From: Pseudomonas farsensis
GTDB taxonomy: Bacteria > Pseudomonadota > Gammaproteobacteria > Pseudomonadales > Pseudomonadaceae
Length of the DNA stretch: 64,000 nt
Direction of reading: 5' to 3'
Assembly (NCBI RefSeq): GCF_014268805.2
Contig: NZ_JABWRF020000001.1
Location: 496,001-560,000 of the forward strand
The notes under the pieces were generated by a model that worked only from the letters and a program-made list of their open reading frames with translations, was not told where the DNA came from and did no database searches. The first letter of the stretch is position 1; each line of letters begins with the position of its first letter. Shown piece by piece: positions 35,743-43,461 of the stretch. The position numbers and the translations under genes are program-made.

Positions 35743-38031
35743 TCAGAGCAGTTCGAAGCTTTGCTGCTGCACGTTCTGCGAGTCCAGGCCAACCTGGATA
35801 TTGAACTGCCCAGGCTCGGCCACATGCTGCAGCTGGCTATTGTAGAACTTCAGGTCCTGCTCACTGATGTCGAAGGTCAAGGTCTTGGCTTCGCCGGCCT
35901 TGAGCAGCAGCTTCTGGAAGTTCTTCAGTTCTTTGACCGGGCGGCTCATCGAGGCGCTTTCGTCCTGCACATACAACTGCACCACGGTTTCGCCGTCGCG
36001 CTTGCCGGTGTTCTTCACCGTGACCTTGGCCTGCAGGGTGCCGCCGCGCTTGAGCGTGGCCTGGGAAAGCTGCAAGCCCGACAGCTCGAAGCTGGTGTAG
36101 CTCAAGCCGTAGCCGAACGGGTACAGCGGGCCGTTGGGCTCTTCGAAATACTGCGATGTGTAGTTGCCCGGCTTGCCTGGGGTGAACGGGCGGCCGATGC
36201 GCATGTGGTTGTAGTACATCGGGATCTGCCCGACCGAACGCGGGAAGGTGATGGCCAGGCGCCCGGATGGGTTGTAGTCGCCGAACAGCACGTCGGCAAT
36301 GGCGTTGCCGCCTTCGGTGCCACTGAACCAGGTTTCCAGCAGGGCATCGGCCTGCTCGCGTTCCCAGGCAATCGACAGCGGGCGGCCGTTCATCAGCACC
36401 AGCACCAGCGGTTTGCCGGTGGCTTTGAGGGCCTTGATCAGGTCGCGCTGCACCGCCGGGATTTCCAGGGTGGTGCGGCTTGACGATTCATGGGACATGC
36501 CGCGCGATTCGCCAACCACCGCCACCACCACATCCGACTGCTGCGCGGCCTTGACCGCTTCGTCGATCAGCACCGCCGCTGGGCGCGGGTCGTTGATGAT
36601 CTCGGGTGCGGCAAAGTTGAGGAAGTTGAGGTAATCGAACATCGCCTTGTCGCCGGTGACGTTCGAGCCTTTGGCGTAAACCAGCTTGGCCTTGCCGACG
36701 GTGGCGCGGACCAGGCCTTCACGCACGGTCACCGAGTGCTCGGGGCGGCCGTCGGCGGCCCAACTGCCCATCATGTCGATCGGGGCGTCGGCCAGCGGGC
36801 CGACCAGGGCGATGGTGCCGGCCTTTTTCAGCGGCAGGGTCTGTTTGTTGTTCTCAAGCAAAACCAGGCTGCGGCGCGCTACATCACGGGCGGCCTCGCG
36901 GTGCAGGCGGTCGTTGCCGTAGTAGTCGGCAAGGTCGGTGTCGGCTTTGCCGATGCGTACGTATGGGTCTTTGAACAGGCCCATGTCGTACTTGGCGCCG
37001 AGCACCTCGCGCACGGCCTGGTCGAGTTCGGCCTGGCTCACTTCACCGGACTTGAGCAGCCCCGGCAGCTCTTCGCCATACAGCGAGTCGTTCATGCTCA
37101 TGTCGATACCGGCCTTGATCGCAAGCTTGGCCGCCTCGCGGCCGTCGCGGGCCACGCCATGGCGGATCAGCTCCTGGATGGCGCCGTGGTCACTGATGGT
37201 GACGCCCTTGAAACCCCAGTCCTTGCGCAGCAGGTCGTTCATCAGCCAGGTGTTGGAGGTGGCCGGTACGCCGTTGATCGAATTCAACGCCACCATCACC
37301 CCGCCCGCGCCGGCATCCAGTGCGGCGCGGTAGGGCGGCAGGTAGTCGTTGTACATCTTCACCGGGCTCATATCGACGGTGTTGTAGTCGCGCCCGCCTT
37401 CCACTGCGCCATACAGGGCGAAGTGCTTGACGATGGCCATGATGCTATCGGGGTTGGCCGGGCTTGAGCCCTGGAACGAACGGACCATCACCTGGCCGAT
37501 CTTCGAGGTCAGGTAGGTATCCTCGCCAAAGCCTTCGCTGGTACGGCCCCAGCGTGGGTCGCGGGCGATGTCGACCATTGGCGCGAAGGTCATGTCCAGC
37601 GCATCGGCCGAGGCTTCGATGGCCGAGGTGCGGCCGACCTTGGCGATGGCGTCCATATCCCAGGTTGCGGCCAGGCCCAGGCTGATCGGGAAGATGGTGC
37701 GTTCGCCATGGATGGTGTCGTAGGCGAAGAACATCGGGATTTTCAGACGGCTGCGCATGGCAGCGTCCTGCATTGGCCGGTTTTCCGGGGCGGTGCGCGA
37801 GTTGAACGTACCGCCAATACGGCCAGCGGCGATTTCTTCGCGGATCTTCTCGCGGGGCATTTCCGGGCTGATGCTGATCAGACGCAACTGGCCGATTTTT
37901 TCGGCTTCGGTCATTTGCCCGAGCAGATGGGCGATGAAGGCCTGCTTGTCTTGCAGGGGCGGGGCGGTAGGGGCGGCTAGGGCCGCCTGGCTGGCGAGGG
38001 CCATGGCCAGGCCCAGCAAGGACAGTTTCAT
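35743..38031 (-). CDS. bglX: Periplasmic beta-glucosidase BglX (GH3)
   Basis: Hydrolyses terminal beta-linked glucose from oligosaccharides in the periplasm. The 762-residue protein has a signal peptide (MKLSLLGLAMALASQAALAA), the GH3 N-terminal barrel with KHFALYGAVEGGRDYNTVDM and the nucleophile Asp in FKGVTISDHGAIQEL, the C-terminal GH3 domain with NGRPLSIAWE, and a fibronectin III-like tail (KVTVKNTGKRDGETVVQLYV). Length matches E. coli BglX. The ATG at 38031 is set by the signal peptide. It stands alone, with no transporter or regulator next to it. Confidence 0.93.
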   Translation of the reverse strand: MKLSLLGLAMALASQAALAAPTAPPLQDKQAFIAHLLGQMTEAEKIGQLRLISISPEMPREKIREEIAAGRIGGTFNSRTAPENRPMQDAAMRSRLKIPMFFAYDTIHGERTIFPISLGLAATWDMDAIAKVGRTSAIEASADALDMTFAPMVDIARDPRWGRTSEGFGEDTYLTSKIGQVMVRSFQGSSPANPDSIMAIVKHFALYGAVEGGRDYNTVDMSPVKMYNDYLPPYRAALDAGAGGVMVALNSINGVPATSNTWLMNDLLRKDWGFKGVTISDHGAIQELIRHGVARDGREAAKLAIKAGIDMSMNDSLYGEELPGLLKSGEVSQAELDQAVREVLGAKYDMGLFKDPYVRIGKADTDLADYYGNDRLHREAARDVARRSLVLLENNKQTLPLKKAGTIALVGPLADAPIDMMGSWAADGRPEHSVTVREGLVRATVGKAKLVYAKGSNVTGDKAMFDYLNFLNFAAPEIINDPRPAAVLIDEAVKAAQQSDVVVAVVGESRGMSHESSSRTTLEIPAVQRDLIKALKATGKPLVLVLMNGRPLSIAWEREQADALLETWFSGTEGGNAIADVLFGDYNPSGRLAITFPRSVGQIPMYYNHMRIGRPFTPGKPGNYTSQYFEEPNGPLYPFGYGLSYTSFELSGLQLSQATLKRGGTLQAKVTVKNTGKRDGETVVQLYVQDESASMSRPVKELKNFQKLLLKAGEAKTLTFDISEQDLKFYNSQLQHVAEPGQFNIQVGLDSQNVQQQSFELL

Positions 38032-38253
38032 CGTCGATTCCGTTATAAAGGCGGGCACGAAGGCCGTGCGCGGCCGAAGTTGTTCAGGCAGCTGTTTATT
38101 GTTCAATGCCCCAGGCGTACGTCGTAGCCGGGCTGCACTGTTTTGAACCTGTGGCAGCCGGCGATTATGCCTTATCTACCGCCAATGTTGAGATACACTC
38201 TGCCCAGCCCGATGCCGGGATAACAATGATAAGAACGCCCGAGAGACGATGGC

Positions 38254-38862
38254 ATGACCGAATACGAACAGCGCCAGATCGCCGAGGCGATCGCTCGCGC
38301 CGAGCGGCGTACCGACGCGGAACTGGTGACGGTACTTGCGCGCCGCGCCGACGATTACCCGTACCTGCCGCTGCTGTGGGCTGCACTGCTGGCATTGTTG
38401 ATCCCGCTGCTGCTGCACCGCTGGCAGGGCGGCATCGGCCTGAATGCCTTGTTGCTGGCGCAGACCTTGACCTTCATCAGCCTGTGCCTGCTGTTGCGTC
38501 ACCCGCGCCTGGCCTGTTGGCTGGTGCCGGCCATTCTGCGCCGCCGGCGCGCCTCGGGCCTGGCCCGCCAGCAGTTTCTCGAGCTCAACCTGCAACTGAC
38601 TGCCGGCGCGACCGGTGTGCTGATATTCGTCAGCGAGGCTGAGCAGCATGTGGAAATCCTGGTAGATGAAGGCATCGCCCGGCACTTGCCGGCGCGCGCC
38701 CGCGAGGCGATGGTGGCGCGCTTTACCGAACAGGTCCGCCAGGGCAACACGCTGCAGGGCTTTGTCGAATGCATCGAAGCCTGCGGCGCGCTGCTCAGCG
38801 AGCATGTGCCGCCGACCCAGGCGCGCAACGAGCTGCCCAACCGGCTGGTGATCCTTGATTGA
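38254..38862 (+). CDS. TPM-domain membrane protein
   Basis: The 202-residue protein starts MTEYEQRQIAEAIARAERRT and continues TDAELVTVLARRADDYPYLP, the opening strand of a TPM (TLP18.3/Psb32/MOLO-1) domain. It is split by two hydrophobic segments at about 38-90, then continues FVSEAEQHVEILVDEGIARH. In many bacteria this protein is the third member of a LemA-TPM-TPM operon; here neither partner is present. The family is linked to membrane protein quality and phosphatase-like activity, but the bacterial role is unclear. ATG after CGAGAGACGATGGC. Confidence 0.82.
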   Translation: MTEYEQRQIAEAIARAERRTDAELVTVLARRADDYPYLPLLWAALLALLIPLLLHRWQGGIGLNALLLAQTLTFISLCLLLRHPRLACWLVPAILRRRRASGLARQQFLELNLQLTAGATGVLIFVSEAEQHVEILVDEGIARHLPARAREAMVARFTEQVRQGNTLQGFVECIEACGALLSEHVPPTQARNELPNRLVILD

Positions 38863-38961
38863 GCCGCGTCCATCGCCAAACCCTTCGCGCAGGGCGGTGC
38901 GCCACGTAGAATGCGCGGCATTGCGCACAGCGCTTCCCGTATTTCGAGGCACCTTTCCCCC

Positions 38962-40179
38962 ATGTCGTCCGCCATTTCCGCCCCTGCCGCGCCCGATGCG
39001 CGTGCCCAGTTCCTGAGCCTGCTGGCCGATGCGCTGGGTGACGCCAGCCTGAGCAAACTGGTGCTGGCCCGCCACGTCGGCGCCGATGCCACGCTGCAGC
39101 GGATCATCGCCAAGCCTGTGCAGATCAAGGGCGAAGCCTATCTGCAACTGGTCTACCGCCATCAAACCCGCGACATCACCCGCAACCTGCCGTGGGCGGA
39201 GGTTGGGCAACTGGTGGCCGAGTTGCTGCCTGAGAGCTTTCGCAATGCCCACCTGTTCAGCGCTGCGGGCGAGGTGCAACTGAGCTTCAGCAAGAAGGGC
39301 AAGGCGTTGTTGCAGCGCCACCTGGCCCAGCAGCCGCAACGCGAAGCCAGCGCCGGGCATGACCGCGAGAAAAAACGCTACCTGGAGCTGAGCCGGCCGT
39401 TTTTGCGTGACCTCGGCGTGACCGACGCCCACGGCGCATTGATCCCGTCGATGTCGCGCAAGTGGAAGCAGATCAACAAGTTCATCGAAGTCTTCGACCA
39501 TGCCCTGGCCGGCGCGCCGCTGGCGCCGGACCTGCCGCTGCGGGTGGCCGACTTTGGCTCGGGCAAAGGCTACCTGACCTTCGCCATGCATGATTACCTG
39601 CGCAACAGCCTGGGGCGCGAGGCCCAGGTGACTGGCGTTGAGTTGCGCGCAGACATGGTCGAGCTGTGCAACGGCGCGGCGGCGCGTCTGGAACACCCGG
39701 GCCTGGTGTTCGAGTGCGGCGATGTGCGCAGCGTGGTGCCCGAAGCCATCGAGGTGATGATTGCCCTGCATGCCTGCGACGTGGCCACCGACTACGCCAT
39801 CCACACCGGTATCCGATGCAACGCCGCGATCATCATGTGCTCGCCGTGCTGCCACAAGCAGATCCGCCCGCAGTTGCAGAGCCCCGGGCTGCTGCAGCCG
39901 ATGCTGCAGTACGGCCTGCACCTGGGCCAGCAGGCCGAGATGCTGACGGACAGCTTGCGTGCGCTGTACCTCGAGGCCTGCGGCTATGAAACCAAGGTGT
40001 TCGAGTTCATCTCCCTGGAACACACCAACAAGAACAAGATGATTCTTGCGGTGAAACGGCGCCAGCCTCAGGACAACAGCGCGTTGTTGGCAAAAATTGC
40101 CGAGCTGAAGGCGTTCTACGGGGTGCAGGCGCATTGCCTGGAGACGCTGTTGCGGGCTGATGGCTTGATTGCTGGCTGA
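38962..40179 (+). CDS. SAM-dependent methyltransferase (Methyltransf_32-like)
   Basis: The 405-residue protein has an N-terminal region of about 150 residues and a class I methyltransferase domain with motif I VADFGSGKGYLTFAMHDYL, an acidic loop (GVELRADMVELCNG) and the catalytic-type CSPCCHKQIRPQL. The mixture resembles the methyltransferase-domain-32 family that includes RNA- and protein-modifying enzymes; the Cys-rich motif suggests nucleic acid or tRNA as substrate. ATG at 38962 chosen because the upstream extension is non-coding in character. An imperfect hairpin at 40201-40229 follows the stop. Confidence 0.8.
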   Translation: MSSAISAPAAPDARAQFLSLLADALGDASLSKLVLARHVGADATLQRIIAKPVQIKGEAYLQLVYRHQTRDITRNLPWAEVGQLVAELLPESFRNAHLFSAAGEVQLSFSKKGKALLQRHLAQQPQREASAGHDREKKRYLELSRPFLRDLGVTDAHGALIPSMSRKWKQINKFIEVFDHALAGAPLAPDLPLRVADFGSGKGYLTFAMHDYLRNSLGREAQVTGVELRADMVELCNGAAARLEHPGLVFECGDVRSVVPEAIEVMIALHACDVATDYAIHTGIRCNAAIIMCSPCCHKQIRPQLQSPGLLQPMLQYGLHLGQQAEMLTDSLRALYLEACGYETKVFEFISLEHTNKNKMILAVKRRQPQDNSALLAKIAELKAFYGVQAHCLETLLRADGLIAG

Positions 40180-40200
40180 TATCTTTCGCGCATTATGTCG

Positions 40201-40229
40201 GGCGTTTCCTCATGCGCAGGGGAAACGTC
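40201..40229 (+). terminator. Hairpin after the methyltransferase gene
   Basis: CGTTTCC and GGAAACG face each other around TCATGCGCAGG, 22 bases after the stop. It lacks a T-run; weak candidate. Confidence 0.35.
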
Positions 40230-40308
40230 TGAAGCGCCATTTATCAGGGAAGCACTGCCCCGAATCTATCTAGGCTGGCTTGGGATCGACGCAATCTGGC
40301 GTCACCGG

Positions 40309-40324
40309 GTTGTCACTTGACAAC
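40309..40324. promoter_or_regulatory. 16-base palindrome in the promoter of the HicA-like/HTH pair
   Basis: GTTGTCA and TGACAAC are separated by CT, and a TTGACA -35-like hexamer (40317-40322) lies inside. CATACT 16 bases on could be the -10. Repressor binding would block RNA polymerase, as in autoregulated toxin-antitoxin operons. Confidence 0.55.
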
Positions 40325-40356
40325 TTTTATCCCACGTTCATACTGGAGCACATTCG

Positions 40357-40629
40357 ATGGCCCGCCCCGCGCACCCCAACAAGGAAGTCGAGCACGCCCT
40401 GAGGCATGCAGAGGAGCAGGGCTGGACCGTTGTGCCTGGGCGCGGCCATTGTTGGGGGCGCATGTATTGCCCCAGCAATGATCGCGAATGCCGTTGCGGT
40501 GAGTTCTGTATTACCAGCGTGTGGAGCACGCCACGCAATCCCGACACATTCGCCCGCCAGTTGCGGCGTGTTGTAGACAACTGCGCGGTGGAGCGCGGTC
40601 CCCTCATTCAGCCAGTGGAGTACCCATGA
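40357..40629 (+). CDS. HicA-like small cysteine-rich protein (possible toxin)
   Basis: The 90-residue protein has an opening that reads like HicA toxins: helix NKEVEHALRHAEEQGW, then VPGRGHCWGRMYC with a His in the position of the HicA catalytic histidine, and STPRNPDTFARQLRRVV as the second helix. Unlike HicA it carries cysteines at 32, 38, 45, 47, 51 and 76, with a CPSNDRECRCGEFC cluster that could bind a metal. GGAG stands 9 bases before the ATG. Its stop overlaps the next start (ATGATG), so the two proteins are probably made in a fixed ratio. HicA homology is an inference from pattern only. Confidence 0.6.
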   Translation: MARPAHPNKEVEHALRHAEEQGWTVVPGRGHCWGRMYCPSNDRECRCGEFCITSVWSTPRNPDTFARQLRRVVDNCAVERGPLIQPVEYP

Positions 40630-41117
40630 TGGAGTACCAGTTCACGCTCAAGTATCAACTTGCCAGCGATGAAGACCTTGAGGCCTTGGTCGAGCGCCTG
40701 GGGGCGGCGGGTTGTGACGATGCCATGGTCGGCCTCGGCCAGCCAGGGCGCCTGGCGCTGGCCTTTGCCCGGGAGGCCGAAAGCGCGCAAGCCGCTTTGA
40801 ACAGCGCGTTGGCAGATGTGCGCCAGGCATTGCCCGTGGCACAGCTGATCGAAGCAACCCCCGACCTGGTCGGCCTGACTGACGTGGCGCAGCGGGTAGG
40901 GGTAACCCGGCAGAACATGCGCAAGCTCATGCTTGCCCACTACCGCAGTTTTCCGCCACCGGTGCACGACGGCGGCACGGCGCTATGGCACCTGGCCGAT
41001 GTGTTGGCCTGGATGCAGGCCCGTGGCGGTTATCCGGTGGCCGAGCCGGTGCTGGAACTGGCCCAGGCGGCGAGGCGGGTCAACGTGTGCAAGGCTTACG
41101 AGCGCCTTGCCCTCTGA
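40626..41117 (+). CDS. HTH protein paired with the HicA-like gene (possible antitoxin)
   Basis: The 163-residue protein has an N-terminal alpha/beta domain of about 70 residues (MEYQFTLKYQLASDEDLEAL) and an AlpA/MerR-like helix-turn-helix at about 82-105 (GLTDVAQRVGVTRQNMRKLM), followed by WHLADVLAWMQARGGYP. The start is ATG 40626 or the adjacent ATG 40629; both overlap the upstream stop. The arrangement (small basic protein first, DNA-binding protein second, palindrome in the promoter) matches hicAB-type operons. No known antitoxin family was recognised. Confidence 0.65.
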   Translation: MMEYQFTLKYQLASDEDLEALVERLGAAGCDDAMVGLGQPGRLALAFAREAESAQAALNSALADVRQALPVAQLIEATPDLVGLTDVAQRVGVTRQNMRKLMLAHYRSFPPPVHDGGTALWHLADVLAWMQARGGYPVAEPVLELAQAARRVNVCKAYERLAL

Positions 41118-41159
41118 GGCGGTTGCTTTCAGAGGGAGCAAGGCTGGCATGGTCTAGGC

Positions 41160-41200
41160 GGACTTGAGGCCGCTCCTACACAAGACCGCGCCGCTTGTGG
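41160..41200 (-). repeat. Partial TGTAGGAGCGGCC repeat
   Basis: GACTTGAGGCCGCTCCTACA followed by CAAGACCGCG, a degenerate copy of the repeat at 21070-21184 and 62212. Confidence 0.5.
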
Positions 41201-41222
41201 GTTAGTGGCTGGCAATGCCTTC

Positions 41223-42239
41223 TTAATGCAACCCAAGCGGTGCATTGATCGCCAGCTCCGCGTGCCCCAATGGGTGGCTGCTGGCATCGAAAAAGTGCAG
41301 TGAAACCTGGTCAAGGTCGCCGAACCTGTCGATATAGTGCTGTTTCTGGTTAAGGATGGACGCTTCGTTCAGTGGCCTGATGGCAATCGCCAGGTGTTTG
41401 GGCCGCGCCTGGCGGATGGCATCGAGCAAGTGCTGGTCGCTGCTGTCCAGGTGCTGGCCGAACAGGCATAGCCCTTCATGCTCACGGGCCAGTTCGCCAA
41501 GGCTCCAGCTCAGGTAGTCCGAGTGGCGGATGGCGCGCAGCTTTTCGTCACTGCGGTCTTCGTTGACGAACAAAGGCACCTCGCCAGGAATGTTCACCGC
41601 AAAACCGTCCAACAATTCGGCGGCGTCTGCGCTGCGCTGGCGAGTAGTGCCGTCCGGAAGCTTCAGCAAGTGCAGCCCGCCGTGCAGGTGCAACACACGG
41701 ATGCCGGTGGTGCGGGTGCGACGCACATCGAAAAAGCCCTGCTCATCGAACAGCTCGGCAAACCCCTGCGGGGCCTGTTGCACAGCCCAAGGCAGCAGCA
41801 GGTCGTAGTTGCTGGTGTAGACGCTGCGGAACTGGCGCAGCGCCTGGTTGATGCTGGTCAAGGTGGCTTGCGGCACCCGTGACCACGGCACATGTACGGT
41901 ACGCACGGCGTGGATCAGTGCTTCCTTGATCGAGTAATAGCGGTTAAGGGGCGCGGTCGAGCTGATCGCCAGCGCCGCGTTAGCCCGCACCGTCTGATTC
42001 AAGGTGCTTAACACCGGCTCGAACAGTTCGGTCGCCAAGGCCTTGAACAGCGCCATGTCGCTGACGGCCAGGCCTTTTTTACGCCCGGCACGCTGGGCCT
42101 GCTCATGCAATGAGAAGTAACCGAACGGCTTCCACACGGCCCGGCTGGCGCCATTGCCCAGCAACAGGGCGCTGCACGGGTGGCGCTGGTTGAGGTCGGC
42201 CCAGGAGGGCAGGTCGTGTGCGGGCATCGGCAGGTCCAT
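41223..42239 (-). CDS. SIR2-like (DUF4917) protein
   Basis: The protein, 338 residues from ATG 42239, has a Rossmann-type LLLGNGASRAVW near residues 25-36, VYTSNYDLLLPWA near 140 and VLHLHGGLHLLKLPDG near 185. This order of GNGAS, TSNYD and LHGG motifs is the SIR2-like/DUF4917 pattern, in which the invariant Asn and His bind NAD in true SIR2 enzymes. It could be an NAD hydrolase or a non-catalytic relative. SIR2-domain proteins are frequent in bacterial defence. The start is uncertain (ATG 42239 or 42227; neither has a good ribosome-binding site). Divergent from the glycerophosphodiesterase gene. Confidence 0.75.
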   Translation of the reverse strand: MDLPMPAHDLPSWADLNQRHPCSALLLGNGASRAVWKPFGYFSLHEQAQRAGRKKGLAVSDMALFKALATELFEPVLSTLNQTVRANAALAISSTAPLNRYYSIKEALIHAVRTVHVPWSRVPQATLTSINQALRQFRSVYTSNYDLLLPWAVQQAPQGFAELFDEQGFFDVRRTRTTGIRVLHLHGGLHLLKLPDGTTRQRSADAAELLDGFAVNIPGEVPLFVNEDRSDEKLRAIRHSDYLSWSLGELAREHEGLCLFGQHLDSSDQHLLDAIRQARPKHLAIAIRPLNEASILNQKQHYIDRFGDLDQVSLHFFDASSHPLGHAELAINAPLGLH

Positions 42240-42402
42240 AGGTGTGGCGGAAAACGCCGCGACTTTAGCATGCAATGCTCAATGTGCGAGGCTTGTGGCC
42301 ACACAGGGAAACAAAGCCCCCTGTGGACGCAGGGGCGAGATGGCGATGATGTGCGCCCGTTGGCTGCGGCCATGCAGCTGCCGCACACAAGAGGACTGCT
42401 CC

Positions 42403-43461
42403 ATGCGCAACTGTTTCATGCATTCGTTCACCCTGGCCGCACTGTTATCCGTCGTGACCCTGGCATCTGCTGCGGTGAGTTCGCACGGCATCCCCAACCC
42501 CGCGGTCATCGCCCATCGCGGCGCTTCCTACGATGCACCGGAGTCGACCTTGCCCGCTTATCTGCTGGCTCGGGAGATCGGCGCCGACTACCTGGAAATG
42601 GACCTGCAGCGCACCCGCGACGGTGTATTGGTAGCCGTGCACGATGATGTACTCACCCGCACCAGCAACGTTGCCGAGCGCTTCCCCGAGCGGCAGGGCA
42701 GCCCGGTCAGCGCTTTCACCCTGGCCGAACTCAAGTCGCTGGATGTTGGCAGCTGGTTCAACCGCGTCTACCCCGAGCGCGCCCGTGCAGCGTACCGCAA
42801 CCTGCGCATTCTCACGTTGGATGAGGTGATCGATATCGCTGAAGGCAACCCTGAGCGCCGGCCAGGGCTGTACATCGAGACCAAGCAACCCGCGCAGTTT
42901 CCAGGCATCGAGGAAGACCTCAAACAGCGCCTGGCCGCGCGCGGCTGGTTGGAGCAACCGGGCCGTGTAGTGTTGCAGACCTTCGACCGGCACAGCCTGG
43001 AGCTGCTGCACCAAGCCATGCCGCAAGCGCCGAAGATCTTGTTGCTGTGGGTTGGCAAAGGCGGCATCGAGCCTGCCTCGGGCAGAAGTTTCGCCGGTAC
43101 CACCGATGACGACAAAGCGGCGTTCTACGCCCAGCAGCAACCCAAGGACCACGCCGAATTCGAGCGCTGGCTGGACTACGCCAAGGCGGGCGGCGCCATA
43201 GGCACCGGCCCTTCGGCCACGCGTAACGCGCTTGGCGAACAAAGCTACGCCGACCTGATTCAGCCTTGGATGATCGAGGATAACCATGCCCGCGGCTTGC
43301 TGGTGCACGCCTATACCCTGGACGACGCCGTGGACTTCGAGCGGGCGATGAAAGCCGGCGTGGACGGCATCTTTACCAACCGCGCCGGCGAGCTGATGCG
43401 TTTCTACGGGCGCCCAGTGGCGCAGAGCGAGGGGCAATTGCTGCGCACGTTGGGCTACTGA
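42403..43461 (+). CDS. Secreted glycerophosphodiester phosphodiesterase
   Basis: Hydrolyses deacylated phospholipids to glycerol 3-phosphate and an alcohol. The 352-residue protein has a signal peptide (MRNCFMHSFTLAALLSVVTL, cleavage near ASA) and the GDPD catalytic motifs VIAHRGASYDAPESTLPAY and EMDLQRTRDGVLVAVHDD. These give the His/Glu/Asp metal-binding set. The region around residue 225 carries a GDPD insertion typical of periplasmic GlpQ. The ATG at 42403 follows AAGAGGACTGCTCC. It overlaps the convergent SulP gene by 7 bases. Confidence 0.9.
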   Translation: MRNCFMHSFTLAALLSVVTLASAAVSSHGIPNPAVIAHRGASYDAPESTLPAYLLAREIGADYLEMDLQRTRDGVLVAVHDDVLTRTSNVAERFPERQGSPVSAFTLAELKSLDVGSWFNRVYPERARAAYRNLRILTLDEVIDIAEGNPERRPGLYIETKQPAQFPGIEEDLKQRLAARGWLEQPGRVVLQTFDRHSLELLHQAMPQAPKILLLWVGKGGIEPASGRSFAGTTDDDKAAFYAQQQPKDHAEFERWLDYAKAGGAIGTGPSATRNALGEQSYADLIQPWMIEDNHARGLLVHAYTLDDAVDFERAMKAGVDGIFTNRAGELMRFYGRPVAQSEGQLLRTLGY

